Shown here: in pieces, positions 31,101 to 41,248 of the stretch
Layout: every line of letters begins with the position of its first letter
How positions within the stretch are numbered: the first letter of the stretch is position 1
NCBI GenBank assembly: GCA_928724745.1
Contig: CAKMXJ010000019.1
Coordinates: forward strand, 496,001-560,000
Origin: Anthracocystis setariae
Taxonomy: Eukaryota; Basidiomycota; Ustilaginomycetes; Ustilaginales; Ustilaginaceae
Reading direction: 5' to 3'
DNA length: 64,000 nt
Made by a program: the position numbers and the translations under genes
Notes under the pieces: generated by a model
The model's input: only the letters and a program-made list of their open reading frames with translations
Database searches by the model: none
Told to the model about the DNA's origin: nothing

Positions 31101-34081
31101 GCATCGACGACGGCAAGAGTCTGCCCGAGGAATACCTGCGGGCAGTGTACGATGAGATCCAGAACCACGAGATCAAGATGAAGGACGAGGTGGCGGCGCC
31201 GGCGCCTGTCACGCCCTCGTCGGGTCTGGCCGGTGCGATCGCCACCGTGGGCAGGGATCTGCAGCGAGAGGCGTACGTGCTCCAGTCCGAGGGGATGGCG
31301 AACAAGACCGAAGCGCTTTTCCGCACCATGGTGCGCGCCCAGCGCCGCATCGGGCCACAGCAACGGGCCGCGGCGGAACAGTTCTTCTCCGCGTCGCACT
31401 TTGAGCATGTCAAGCCCATGTTCGAGGTCGCCTGGATGCCGTTCCTCGCCGGAATCTCGGGCCCGCTTCAGGAATCGGACGATGCCGAGGTGGTGGAAAA
31501 GTGTCTCGAAGGATTCAGGGACGCCATCAAGATCGTGTCGTTGTTTGGACTCGAATTGGAGCGGAACGCTTTCGTCACGACGCTCGCCAAGTTCACCTTC
31601 CTGAACAACCTGGGGGAGATGAAGAGCAAAAACGTCGAGGCCATCAAGACGCTGCTGGGGGTGGCGCACAGCGAAGGCAGCTACCTCAAGGGCAGTTGGA
31701 GGGAAGTGCTCACGTGTGTCAGTCAACTCGAAAGGTTCCAGTTGATCAGTGGTGGGTTGGATGGGCGGCAGCTGCCCGAGCTGGGTAGGAGGAGTGGTCC
31801 CGCAGCTGGAGCTGGCGCACAGAATGGGACGACAACTAGGCAGCCCTCCTTGCCCAATAGCGAGGTGGTTCAGGCCGGTGCGTCGTCGGAAGTGACCGTC
31901 GCGGCCGACATGGTGTTTTCCTCGTCTGCCTCGCTGTCGGGAACGGCGATTGTCGACTTTGTCCAGGCTCTGTCCGACGTCTCGTGGGAGGAGATCCAGT
32001 CGTCGGGTCTCACCGAGCATCCGCGTCTGTTTTCTCTGCAGAAGCTGGTCGAGATCTCGTACTACAACATGGGTCGAATCCGTATGGAGTGGTCGAACAT
32101 TTGGGCGATTCTGGGTGAGCACTTCAACATGGTCTGTTGTCACCCCAACGTTCACGTCTCGGCGTTTGGACTCGATGCGCTCCGCCAGCTCGCCATGCGA
32201 TTCCTCGAGAAGGAAGAGCTGCCTCACTTCAAGTTCCAAAAGGATTTCCTCAAGCCGTTCGAAATCACCATGCAGCGCAACCGCAGTATGGAGGCCAAGG
32301 AGATGGTGCTCCAGTGTCTCGAGCAGATGATCCAGTCCCGGGCCGACAACATCCGGTCCGGCTGGAGGACCATGTTCGGCGTGTTTGGGGCTGCCTCGGT
32401 CGCGCCCTCGGAGAAGGTGTCGGCCTATGCGTTTGACCTGGTCAGGCAGCTCAATGCCAAGCAGCTGGGTGCCATCATTGTCAATGGCTCTTTTGCCGAT
32501 CTTTGCATCTGCGCTACGCACTTTGCCAAGGCCAACAAGCAGAAGATCTCGCTTCAGGCGACGGAGCTGTTGCGAGGCTTGGTGGCGTCGATGCTGGAAG
32601 CCAAAGAATGTCCGATCGAGCTGGATGGAGATCCGGGCCCGGCAGCGAGTACGCCGTTGTCGGATGATCCCATGGTTCGCTTCTGGTTCCCCGTGCTGTT
32701 TGCGTTCCACGACATCATCATGACGGGCGACGATCTGGAGGTGCGGCGTGTGGCCCTCGACAGCTTGTTCTCGATCCTCAAGCAGTACGGACGCAGCTTT
32801 CGCCCCGATTTCTGGGATACGGTGTCGCAGCAGATTCTGTTCCCCATCTTTGCGGTGCTGCGCTCGCGTCAGGACGTGACTCGGTTCTCTTCGCACGAGG
32901 ATATGAGCGTCTGGCTCAGCACGACGCTCATTCAGGCGCTCAGGAACCTGGTCGATCTGTGGACGTACTACTTTGAGATCCTCGAGAGGCTGCTGCCGGG
33001 GCTGCTGGATCTGCTGTGCGCGTGCATCTGTCAGGAGAACGACACGCTCGCCAGGATCGGTACGAGCTGTCTTCAGCAGTTGCTGGAGAAGAACGTGAGG
33101 AAGCTCAGCGAAGAAAAGTGGGTGTTGGTCGTCGACACGTTCCTGCAGCTTTTCAAGACGACGACGGCACACCAGCTGTTCGATCCGGCGTTGCGCGCAG
33201 ATGGAGTCACCGATTCACCCGGATCGAACGGCGCTCAGCCGCCGAATCCGCTCTCGCCTGCGCAGCTTTCGGAAGGCGAGTCGGAGGAGAGTAAGGTGGG
33301 TATTGCGCCCATGTCTGGGTCCGAGCGCCGGCGCGCGTTTAAGCAGATCATTGTCAAGTGCGTGTTGCAGCTGTTATTGATCGAGACGACGCATGAGCTG
33401 TTGCAGAACGAAGAGGTGTATCGGACAATGCCGGCTGCGCAGCTGCTGAGGTTGACGGGGGTGTTGGAGGATTCGTACACGTTTTCGAAGCGGTTTAATG
33501 CGGATAAGGATCTGCGCGTGGCGTTGTGGAAGGTTGGGTTTATGAAGCAGTTGCCGAATTTGCTCAAGCAGGAGTCGAGCTCGGCTGCAACGCTGGTGCA
33601 CATCTTGGTTCGAATGCATGGAGATGGACGAGCGGAACATGTGGCTTTGCAGGCTCAGATTCGGGAGAAGCTGGTGCCGCTCGGATACGATATTGTCTGT
33701 GGATTTTTGCCGTTGGATGCAGAGACGCAGGCGAGGAACATTGCTGCGTGGTCGCCGGTGGTTGCCGAGATTTTCCAGGGGATTTGTACGTTTGACGATG
33801 CCAAGGTGGAGGGGGAGGGGGAGAAGGTGTTTACGCAGTATAGTGGCGCGTTTTATGCGTTGGCGGTGGATCTGTTGTCTAAGGATCCATTGTTGGGCGA
33901 AATCGCCGAAGCACTGAGGGCGTTTTTGTTCAAAGTGGGCGTCACAAGGGGTATGATCGATCCACACAGCGAGGAGGAGAGGAAGAGGAAGATCGTAGAT
34001 GGTAAGCAGAAGGAAAAGGTGTTGGGAGAGGGGTTGAAGAGGATCAGCATCCAGAGTGAAACCACCGCATCGCACGAGTAA
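28181..34081 (+). CDS. SEC7: SEC7/BIG-type ARF guanine-nucleotide exchange factor
   Basis: This 1,966-residue protein has a disordered N-terminus (about 1-190, Ser/Pro/Gln-rich). The DCB and HUS regions follow (about 200-700; the HUS signature region includes SVNQVFEISCEIFWHILNG). The Sec7 domain covers about 812-1000, and downstream HDS repeats reach the C-terminus. The catalytic glutamic finger is E872 in FLGEGTPESN. The ARF-binding FRLPGESQKIDR and MLNTDAHNPQVK segments are present. Sec7 activates ARF1 at the trans-Golgi for vesicle budding. Length agrees with yeast Sec7 (2,009). The ATG at 28181 lies in CATCATGG. The gene is intronless. The copia element ends only 233 bp upstream, so its promoter or leader has been separated from its original upstream DNA. 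A 1,011-codon antisense frame (30137-33172) is a shadow. Confidence 0.95.
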   Translation: MADHEVEASKPHLPSAGTSLVDSPAHAEAEQTASHIQNGDHPEQQNAGVALTTETAAPVEQQKQSIPASEPITVHEPAPAPTESSTTDLPGITISEAAEQNTVDVESNADAEPSTKLNGDHNVASSQSGVDNTRAPQVPEKQSLPQPDTRQPVQESIASHPPEASSSRASVSRSRQSSVSTTATAATTVHSRSSFKSLNKGSAVFVISALETLANSKEAKKDKELKEAANSALDMVKAAAAWATSPPSADHDMPVLDPRVVFEPLRLACRTRSNNLTITSLDCIGKLVSYAFFAEDDPTHAGHQEQTLADLVTETVCDCYHENLDDKVALQIIKALLASVLSTVVHVHQSSLLKAVRTVYNIFLMSKSPANQAIAQGSLTQMVHHVFARVPRSGAQGNSSNTSTSDVTKTNGSGSGSGEAEDASSEAEKITLETFENRKSFEGASERDHAGSLANMSTAELFVKDAFLVLRALCKLTMKPLGAESERDLKSHAMRSKLLSLHLILTIIQSHMTIFTEPTVIIHSTTTGEQTQFVQAVKQYLCLSLSRNAVSSVNQVFEISCEIFWHILNGMRTKLKKEIEVLLNEIFLPILEMRTSTAKQKSILLGVLIRLCQDPQALVEIYLNYDCDRTALDNIYERLMNVVSKLSQTHVSSGADGKDAAGPAAGTAALPKSTGSGPAIPPTLSTAGGEHSHDSSISSAAASPSVEARLKRQSLDCLCSVLRSLVVWSSRAAAVHPDAAGPDMGQHPGDNSASPRQSEDVRIGNETVTVDSENLMDSSVTSPGGLAAATPTDASRNRTPEPQDDPSRFENAKHRKTILLEGIRKFNFKPKRGIDDLVKNGFIRSREPVDIARFLLYADGLSKAQIGEFLGEGTPESNAIMHAFVDMMNFEGLGFTDALRRFLQAFRLPGESQKIDRYMLKFAERFVHGNPTAFANADTAYVFAYSVIMLNTDAHNPQVKHRMTLQDFIKNNSGIDDGKSLPEEYLRAVYDEIQNHEIKMKDEVAAPAPVTPSSGLAGAIATVGRDLQREAYVLQSEGMANKTEALFRTMVRAQRRIGPQQRAAAEQFFSASHFEHVKPMFEVAWMPFLAGISGPLQESDDAEVVEKCLEGFRDAIKIVSLFGLELERNAFVTTLAKFTFLNNLGEMKSKNVEAIKTLLGVAHSEGSYLKGSWREVLTCVSQLERFQLISGGLDGRQLPELGRRSGPAAGAGAQNGTTTRQPSLPNSEVVQAGASSEVTVAADMVFSSSASLSGTAIVDFVQALSDVSWEEIQSSGLTEHPRLFSLQKLVEISYYNMGRIRMEWSNIWAILGEHFNMVCCHPNVHVSAFGLDALRQLAMRFLEKEELPHFKFQKDFLKPFEITMQRNRSMEAKEMVLQCLEQMIQSRADNIRSGWRTMFGVFGAASVAPSEKVSAYAFDLVRQLNAKQLGAIIVNGSFADLCICATHFAKANKQKISLQATELLRGLVASMLEAKECPIELDGDPGPAASTPLSDDPMVRFWFPVLFAFHDIIMTGDDLEVRRVALDSLFSILKQYGRSFRPDFWDTVSQQILFPIFAVLRSRQDVTRFSSHEDMSVWLSTTLIQALRNLVDLWTYYFEILERLLPGLLDLLCACICQENDTLARIGTSCLQQLLEKNVRKLSEEKWVLVVDTFLQLFKTTTAHQLFDPALRADGVTDSPGSNGAQPPNPLSPAQLSEGESEESKVGIAPMSGSERRRAFKQIIVKCVLQLLLIETTHELLQNEEVYRTMPAAQLLRLTGVLEDSYTFSKRFNADKDLRVALWKVGFMKQLPNLLKQESSSAATLVHILVRMHGDGRAEHVALQAQIREKLVPLGYDIVCGFLPLDAETQARNIAAWSPVVAEIFQGICTFDDAKVEGEGEKVFTQYSGAFYALAVDLLSKDPLLGEIAEALRAFLFKVGVTRGMIDPHSEEERKRKIVDGKQKEKVLGEGLKRISIQSETTASHE

Positions 34082-34123
34082 AGATCTGTACAATGCACAC
34101 ACATACACACACACACACACACA

Positions 34124-34174
<51 letters not shown>

Positions 34175-34327
34175 GTACACTTGCAAAACTGACTACTGAA
34201 TCTGTGTCGGCGTCCGTCTGTGGTGACGCTGGAGATGCAAATCGAGTTGTCTGCGCAATCCCACCAAGGGCTGAAATCAGATCGAGAGAGGAAAAAAAAA
34301 GGAAAGAGGTCCGTATTGACTGTGCGA
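34082..34327. other. Convergent 3' spacer SEC7 / acid phosphatase
   Basis: This short spacer is shared by two convergent genes and dominated by the compound microsatellite at 34095-34172. Confidence 0.7.
34095..34172. repeat. Compound (AC)n(TC)n microsatellite
   Basis: About fifteen AC units are followed by about twenty-three TC units with almost no interruption. It starts 13 bp after the SEC7 stop codon, so it is probably within the 3' UTR. Confidence 0.95.
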
Positions 34328-36328
34328 CTACTGCTTACATTTCTCCCACCAAGCGTGACTATTTCTTGCCTCCAAGGCCTTCAACAGATCTCCCTTACTG
34401 CACAAGCCATCCTTCCTGTCGCCGCAAACCTTGTACTGACTAAGAGGAATGACGGCATCGTTAAGCTTGAACCTGACCAGCTCATCGTGTTGGGCACAAT
34501 CCCATACTTCGACAACAAATCGGGCGGCGAAGGGGACCACTTTGCTCGTCTTAAAGTGTCTACCTTCGTCAACGCCATTGCCGCTAGTAGGCACTTGGAA
34601 TTTTTCGTTAAAGTTGGGCAAATCCAACGCCGCCAGTACAGCGGTGATGGTCGAATCGTGCGTGAAGTCGACGTAAAACCTACGATCAAGCGGAAACGTG
34701 GTTGGATCTGCGTCCAACGTGGCATTCTCGGAAGTTTGCGTTGCTGGATTCCAAGCAGTTCGTGTCAAACGCGAGACCAATTCGTTGACCCATCCCAAAC
34801 CATACGCATAGCCAAGCGGCGAAGTGGCGCCGTACGAGTTCATAAACTTAAGATCCCAGGCATATTCGTAATCCACCCACTCCTGCTTGGTGAACAAGCC
34901 GCAGAAATCGCTGTATCCAAACGCGACGGTATCGTACGAACACATCTGCTGCATGCCGTAAAGCAGACCCGAGGTGAGTTTGGCACCTCCAAAGTCCTTA
35001 CCCAGCCTGACGATCGCGTCCGAGAGGTAATTTGCTGCCCAACGCTCCGCCATCTCGCCGCCAGGATTGTTGTGCGGCTGGTGGTATGCTGGGCAAGCAA
35101 ATTCAGGTGCCAGAGTGGTGTTGAACTTGGGCTCCTCAATCTGGATCTCGAACGAGGTGGTATCCGACCAGTTTGCTCCAAAGAATCCGTTGAGCCAAGC
35201 CAGTCCCGAGTCGACGATACGTTGCTGGCTACCGGCGCGGGCAAAGAGCGTCTTGGGCTTACCGTGAGCGTCCTTGTCTGCGAAATCTTGGGCAACCAGC
35301 TGACCGTAGAGAAGAGCAGCTTTGACACCGGAATCGTACAGCTGACCACGACCGACGGGCGTGAGAAGCTCTTGTCCGACACCCCATTTGTAGCTGTTGA
35401 GGAAGGAGAGACTGCCGGTGTAGTGGAGGTTGGGATTTTGCTTGAGAAAGTCACGCAGGATGTCCGGTGGTCCACCAGCGGTCGGATAGCGCGCTCCATG
35501 GCGATGAAGCATGTGAGCTTGCTTGAGCTCGCAAGTTTGGCCGGACGACTTGATTGGCGTGCCAGCGTACTTGGCGTCATCGATGCCCCAGCCTGAGGAA
35601 GAGAGATACGGCGTCAAAGGACCCATGCGTTCGAATGGCTTGAAGTTGTCGTCTTGGAAGCCGGGAATCGAGGTTTGCATCGGGGAGGAACCGATGGTGC
35701 CGGTGGGCGCGACTGCTGTGCGTGTCATATGTTCAGCAAAGTCAGGCGGTGTGCCGGTGGTAAAGGAGCCTGGATAGCCGATGGGCTTGTTGAACTCGAA
35801 GGGGATCACACCGCTGTCGCCATACCACTTGTCTCCCATATAGTTGTAGATCTTGGAAGGAGTGACGCCGACTTTTGGACCGAGAGCAAATACGAACGCG
35901 CCAATGACAAAGGCACCACCGCTAACGAGCATGCAAAGGCGCATGAAGCGTGCTCTCTGCTTCCTGTTTCTTTGCGCCATGGTGGCCGACATACCAACGC
36001 CCCTACCTCCCATACCGGGTAATGGCACATCACCTTCCACCAGCCCGCGGAACCAAGCAGGTCGGCCTGTTTTGTCGATGCGTGTAGAGCCGTTGGAGCC
36101 CTCGAGCACTCCACGAGCAGGAAGCTTCTCCCTGCGATCGTCCTTGACATCGTATTGGTCGTCGAGATCGTCGTAGGCGTCGGTGACGCGCGAAGTGGTA
36201 GATGTGCCACCGATAGACTGTATGTGTGAGGTGCCTGAGGCGTCTGTAGAGAGGCGATGTAGGATGAGAGATTCGGCTTCGAGGTCGTCATCTTCGGATC
36301 TCCTGTCTTTTTTCGAAGCAGGAGCCAT
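34328..36328 (-). CDS. Membrane-anchored histidine acid phosphatase (phytase-like)
   Basis: I use the ATG at 36328, giving 666 residues; an upstream in-frame TTG adds only three codons. The family's catalytic RHGARYP lies at 276-282 and the proton-donor HD (FTHDSTITA) near 595, the two signatures of histidine acid phosphatases, which hydrolyse phosphate monoesters including phytate. There is no cleavable signal. Instead a polar 128-residue N-terminus precedes one membrane helix (about 128-150), so it looks like a type II membrane protein with the catalytic domain outside the cytosol. Secreted fungal phytases lack this anchor, so the exact substrate and compartment are open. It is divergently arranged with an OPT transporter. 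The gene is intronless. Confidence 0.88.
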   Translation of the reverse strand: MAPASKKDRRSEDDDLEAESLILHRLSTDASGTSHIQSIGGTSTTSRVTDAYDDLDDQYDVKDDRREKLPARGVLEGSNGSTRIDKTGRPAWFRGLVEGDVPLPGMGGRGVGMSATMAQRNRKQRARFMRLCMLVSGGAFVIGAFVFALGPKVGVTPSKIYNYMGDKWYGDSGVIPFEFNKPIGYPGSFTTGTPPDFAEHMTRTAVAPTGTIGSSPMQTSIPGFQDDNFKPFERMGPLTPYLSSSGWGIDDAKYAGTPIKSSGQTCELKQAHMLHRHGARYPTAGGPPDILRDFLKQNPNLHYTGSLSFLNSYKWGVGQELLTPVGRGQLYDSGVKAALLYGQLVAQDFADKDAHGKPKTLFARAGSQQRIVDSGLAWLNGFFGANWSDTTSFEIQIEEPKFNTTLAPEFACPAYHQPHNNPGGEMAERWAANYLSDAIVRLGKDFGGAKLTSGLLYGMQQMCSYDTVAFGYSDFCGLFTKQEWVDYEYAWDLKFMNSYGATSPLGYAYGLGWVNELVSRLTRTAWNPATQTSENATLDADPTTFPLDRRFYVDFTHDSTITAVLAALDLPNFNEKFQVPTSGNGVDEGRHFKTSKVVPFAARFVVEVWDCAQHDELVRFKLNDAVIPLSQYKVCGDRKDGLCSKGDLLKALEARNSHAWWEKCKQ

Positions 36329-38821
36329 GTTGGTCAAAGACTGGACGCCAACTTTGGGCTGCCTTGGTGTCTAGGATGGCAGATGAGTTTCGGCTTCGAT
36401 GTGACCTGAAAGGTGAGGGTGGGCTCGAAGCGAAGCATCGAGTTGATCACGTCCTTGTCGCGAGCGCAATCATGCGCTCGGTGTGCTGACTCTTCAGGGT
36501 CTCGGATGTTTCCCGCCACTGCCACACTACTACTACTACTCACTGCCACTTTCTCGAGGACGTTCCCGCGCTTCGGTGCTTCCGATATCCGTGAGACCTG
36601 CCAAATCGGCACGTGCCGACGACCTTTTTATGCAATTTGTATGACGATCCTAATATAACAGACAAGGGCGATTTTTGGCAGGTTAAGGGTATCGTGCGAC
36701 TGATTGATGTTACTCGCCTCCTGCCAGGAAGCATGCCAAGTGAATTTAACCGAATCGCCGGAAATTGGCGGAAATCATCCGCGTTTCTCAAAGACTGCAA
36801 ATTTTCGCACCGGCTAAAATTTGGGCGAGCAACCGCCACTGAAGGTACTGTAGATGAGCAGCAGCCAACTCGGTTGAACATGATTCTACCTTGCCCTGTC
36901 GCCGTCAGCGATAAGGAGCTACAGTAGTTGTGCGGATTTTTGCACTAGCTGCACCAGTACGCTGTTACAGTGATTGGTACTGATACAGCATTCGATGAGG
37001 CAAATGAGGTCGTAGTACTGTACAGTAGTTGGACACGGGAATCGCCGAAGGCTAGTAGACTCGGACGACGCTTTTCCGATTTCATGCATGGCTGCATGGA
37101 GTTTTTATGCTTAGATTTCTCACGGCTCAACAGGCGAGCATGAGTTGGTTGAATTTCGGAAGAGCCGCTTCCTTGATTGTGTGCAGCACCGAAAAAAACT
37201 TGCATTGATGCCGGCAGAGTGAGGCTCGACCCACTCGCCTGGACTGCACTGCATTGTACTGTACAGGACTAATTTGCATCATGTTTCTTTTGTATGGTGA
37301 TTGCTTGGCTCCAAAGCCGGTCAATTATAATACCATCCGCCTCACACGATTCGCCTGTTCACTGTACCTTGTAAGCGATAAGTTGGCCTCGGCGTGATCA
37401 GTCGAGGTGAGGTGGGGAAGCGCGCAATCACATGTCTCTGCTGCGTTATTCGATGATTGCGTTATCTTTGGTCTCGCTTGGTTGTCGGTGTCGCGATGCC
37501 TGCCAGGATCGTATTAATATCACGGTTCCTTCTATCATAACACGCATCTCACACAGCCATAGGCAGCTAAAGTGTTGGGAGTAGGCCAGCACGACCGAGC
37601 CAATCGCGAGAAAGAGGCACCTGTGATGTTTGCCTCAATCACCCATCATGATCATTCTGAGGACTGGATGATCGAGTCTGGCCAGCTGCACAAGTGCTAT
37701 CACGCCACTCTGACGGTATCAACAGCAGCCTGCGGTCTCATCGAGCAAAAACACAGTAGTGAGTGCCCCATTAGAAACCAAACTCACTGTGCATGAAACA
37801 TAGAGATGCTCCGACTCGCTTCGAATTGAAACCAAAGCTGCTCACTTGAAACAAGGCTCGATCAGCTGTACAGTACAGTACTGTTTCAGTCAAATCCACA
37901 ACGACCAGCCAAATCTCTGGAAAGACACCAACGTTCTTATGCATGCGGGCACCAATCAGCTTCGATTTCTGCTGCTTGACTTGTTCTGGTACAGACAGAC
38001 AGTCTTAATGCCAAAATAATAATGGCTCCAACGAGCCGCGAGTTGATCTGCAAGCGAAACGCCTTGGATTGCTCAGCAGCTCATTGGATGGACTCGTCGC
38101 CGCTCGAACCTCGCTTAATGCCGCTTGCGCTTGCTCGTTCTGGATCGACTGTGTGCTGTTATCTTGCGTTCCAGTAGTGTCATGTTGCTCTCCTGATAGG
38201 TGGCCAACTTTTGCAACCCACAGATGCTGGCCGTTCTACCTTGGCTGCACGTAGACAGCAAAGATGTTCTTTCGTTTCTTGCATCGAAGCATCGCGCCAT
38301 TTCAGACTCCACTGCAGCCATGGCCAATCTAAACAAGCTATGGCTTCGGCTTGATGCTGTCCGAGTCTGGATTCTTTCGCAAAGGACCCCTTGCCTACAT
38401 CATCTGCCTAGTTCAGAGTCTTGTGATGCTGCTCACCAGGCTCAATCCAGTGGCCCCACTCTTGAACGCGGTTTCCCGCTCCACTCTGATTTGTTGCCGC
38501 GCTGGTAGCAGTTCCGAGACCTCGTCTTGCCCACTTGCTGCAGCTGTTCCACATCTCATCTGCTAGCTTTCCTGTGCGCCATCGTCCTGCAGACGCTTCA
38601 GGAACGCATGCTGCTTGGGCCTGATTCGGCTGGCAAATTGCTGCTATCTTTCTACTCTCGAATCATCGGATCGCCCCTTTCCGACCCCTCTTGCAAGAGA
38701 GCACGACCAAACTACATTTATATCAGCCAGCATTCCCCAGCCTCCTCAGAGTCTCCCCTTTTGTCCCCATCGTTTCCATTTCTGCCTCAGCCCTCCATCC
38801 TTCCGGATCGACAAGTCAAAG
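36329..38821. promoter_or_regulatory. 2.5-kb divergent spacer (acid phosphatase / OPT)
   Basis: No gene is supported. It holds both upstream regions. It contains several GTAC/CTGTAC palindromic motifs, including a perfect 12-bp palindrome TACTGTACAGTA at 37016-37027, TACTGTAC at 37257-37264 and a longer version near 37868-37883. Confidence 0.55.
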
Positions 38822-41248
38822 ATGGTCAACGACATCGACCTTGACAGGTCCCCTAGTGCAGGCTCTTCGGAGCACAAGGATCTCAAGGAGGACATCGAAA
38901 TCCAGCCGTCCGCAGATGAGCTTCACAACGTCGAGCAAAAGCTTCGACAGGATTTCCTCGAACACCGCATCAACGATCCCAACATGGCGACCGAAAAGAT
39001 CGACGCCATCGAGCAGGTCATCCAAGAGGGCGACTACAAGGCTGAGGCTCAGATCGAGGAGGAGCTCGAAGAGGACTCTCCTTACCCCGAAGTCCGAGCT
39101 GCTGTCTCCAACATCGACGATCCTACCATGCCTGTCCTGACCTTCCGTGCCTGGTTCCTCGGTATGCTCTTCTCTATCGTCATTCCCGGCGTTAATCAAC
39201 TCCTCAGCTACCGCTACCCCACCGTCCAGATCAACTCTTTCGTTGCCCAGCTAGTCGCTTACCCCATGGGCACTTTCATGGCCAAGGTTCTGCCCACCAA
39301 GGTCTTCAAGACCCCCTTGGGCAGTTTCACTCTCAACCCCGGTCCCTTCAACGTCAAGGAACACACTATTATCACTGTAATGTCGAATGTAACATATGGT
39401 GGTGCGTACGCCACCTCGGTGGCTGCTGCACAGCACGTGAAGTATAACTTTAACTTCGGTTTTGGCTACATCATCACCCTCACCCTCTCGTCGCAGATCA
39501 TCGGCTTTGCTATGGCTGGTTTCTACCGCAAATGGCTCGTGTGGCCAGCTGCCATGATCTGGCCCGGTAATCTTGGTAACACTGCCTTGTTCACTGCGCT
39601 CCACTCCCAGATCGACACCGGTGCCAACCACATGTCGCGATACAAGTTTTTCCTGATTGCTTGCTCCAGTGCCTTCGCTTGGTACTTCCTCCCCGGCTAT
39701 CTCTTCACCTTGTTGTCCGTCGGCAACTGGTTCTGCCTCATTGCACCTAACAATGTCCCCCTCAACCAGATGCTGGGCACCCAACAGGGTCTTGGCCTCA
39801 TCCCTCTCACCTTTGACTGGACCCAGATCTCCTACAACGGAAATCCGCTCTACACGCCATTCTGGGCAGAACTTAACGTTCTGGTGGGCTTCATCGTCTG
39901 CTTCTGCATCATTGGTCCAGCCCTATACTACAAGAACGTTTGGAACTTTGCCTACCTGCCCTATTCGACAACCGGCGTCTTTGATCGATTCGGTAACAGT
40001 TACAACGTCTCGATGGTCACGACTCCCGACCACCTTCACTTTGATGTCAATGGCTACAACAGCTATTCGGAGCAATACTTTTCTGTCACCTACGCCATCG
40101 CATTTGCCCTGTCTTTTGCCGCCATCACGGCCGTCCTCACTCACGTCGCCCTCTTCCACGGCAAGCAGATCTATACCCAATTCAAGGGCTCCATCCACGA
40201 TGAGCGTGATATCCACGCCCGACTTATGCAAAGGTATCCCGAGGTCCCCAAGCTCTGGTACTCCATTCTCTTCGTCGCCTGCTTCGGCATGGGCATCGGC
40301 TGCACTGTCGGGTACCAAACTGGCTTCCCCGTTTGGGCCTTCATCCTTGCCCTCATCATTGGTGCCGTCTTCATGCTTCCCGTTGGTATCATCACTGCCA
40401 TTTCCAACGTCGAGGTTGGTCTCAACATTATCTCCGAGTTTATCATCGGTTACATGCACCCTGGTTCCGCCACGGGCATGATGATGTTCAAGGTGTTCTG
40501 TTACATGGCGGTCTATCAAGGCCTTGCCTTTACCGGAGACATGAAGCTTGGTCACTACATGAAGGTCCCGCCTAAGGCCATGTTCATTGCCCAGACAAGT
40601 GCCATCTTCGTGTCTTCGTTCGTCGTCATCGGCGTTCAAGACTGGGTGTTCAGCAACATCAAGAACGTGTGCACGCGCGACGCCACCGACGACTTCTACT
40701 GCAACGGAATCCTTGTCTTTGGAACGGCATCGCAGATCTGGGGTCTCATCGGTCCTGGTGCCGTTTTCTCGCCTGGCAAGCAGTACCATGCACTCCTCTA
40801 CATGTTCATCGTCGGATTCATCTCTCCCATCATCATCTGGGGTCTCGCCAAGAAGTTCCCTCGCTCGTTTGTTCGCAAGATCAACGCTCCCGTCATCTTC
40901 ACCGGTACGGGTCTGTTGCCACCTGCCACTGGTATCAACTTCACCTCGTGGGCCTTGGTTGGATTCATCTTCAACTACTGTCTCAAGAAGTACCGCCGAG
41001 GATGGTGGACTCGCTACAACTATGTGCTCGGTGCCGCCTTGGACACCGGTACGGCACTTTCGGCGATCTTCATCTTCTTCTGCCTCATCTACCCACCTGG
41101 TAAGCAGAGTACGTTTGCCTCGAGCGGCTGGTGGGGTAACACAGCTGCCAGCAACACCGCCGACGCCAACTTCACACCTTACCTCACTGCTCCCGATGAT
41201 GGCTTCGCTCCCGCTCCCTCTGCCTTCAGACCTTACAGCCGTGGTTAA
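38822..41248 (+). CDS. OPT-family oligopeptide transporter
   Basis: I use the ATG at 38822 (AAGATGGTC context), giving 808 residues; the longer frame to 38615 needs a TTG start and its extra 69 residues look like translated leader. About 120 polar, acidic N-terminal residues precede 14-16 membrane helices. Family signatures are present: NPGPFNVKEH, and KVPPKAMF close to the usual KIPPR motif. OPT proteins import tetra- and pentapeptides, glutathione or metal chelates with protons across the plasma membrane; the substrate cannot be told from sequence. The length is normal for yeast OPT1/OPT2. The gene is intronless. The long antisense frame at 39923-41278 is a shadow. Confidence 0.92.
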   Translation: MVNDIDLDRSPSAGSSEHKDLKEDIEIQPSADELHNVEQKLRQDFLEHRINDPNMATEKIDAIEQVIQEGDYKAEAQIEEELEEDSPYPEVRAAVSNIDDPTMPVLTFRAWFLGMLFSIVIPGVNQLLSYRYPTVQINSFVAQLVAYPMGTFMAKVLPTKVFKTPLGSFTLNPGPFNVKEHTIITVMSNVTYGGAYATSVAAAQHVKYNFNFGFGYIITLTLSSQIIGFAMAGFYRKWLVWPAAMIWPGNLGNTALFTALHSQIDTGANHMSRYKFFLIACSSAFAWYFLPGYLFTLLSVGNWFCLIAPNNVPLNQMLGTQQGLGLIPLTFDWTQISYNGNPLYTPFWAELNVLVGFIVCFCIIGPALYYKNVWNFAYLPYSTTGVFDRFGNSYNVSMVTTPDHLHFDVNGYNSYSEQYFSVTYAIAFALSFAAITAVLTHVALFHGKQIYTQFKGSIHDERDIHARLMQRYPEVPKLWYSILFVACFGMGIGCTVGYQTGFPVWAFILALIIGAVFMLPVGIITAISNVEVGLNIISEFIIGYMHPGSATGMMMFKVFCYMAVYQGLAFTGDMKLGHYMKVPPKAMFIAQTSAIFVSSFVVIGVQDWVFSNIKNVCTRDATDDFYCNGILVFGTASQIWGLIGPGAVFSPGKQYHALLYMFIVGFISPIIIWGLAKKFPRSFVRKINAPVIFTGTGLLPPATGINFTSWALVGFIFNYCLKKYRRGWWTRYNYVLGAALDTGTALSAIFIFFCLIYPPGKQSTFASSGWWGNTAASNTADANFTPYLTAPDDGFAPAPSAFRPYSRG

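Noticed and set aside
30137..33172. 1,011-codon open frame opposite SEC7
   Set aside because: It is antisense to the Sec7 domain and HDS repeats, with composition typical of a reverse-strand shadow (Arg, His, Gln, Leu).
38615..38821. N-terminal extension of the OPT frame
   Set aside because: It needs a TTG start, and the extra 69 residues are Pro/Ser-rich leader translation; the ATG at 38822 fits better.
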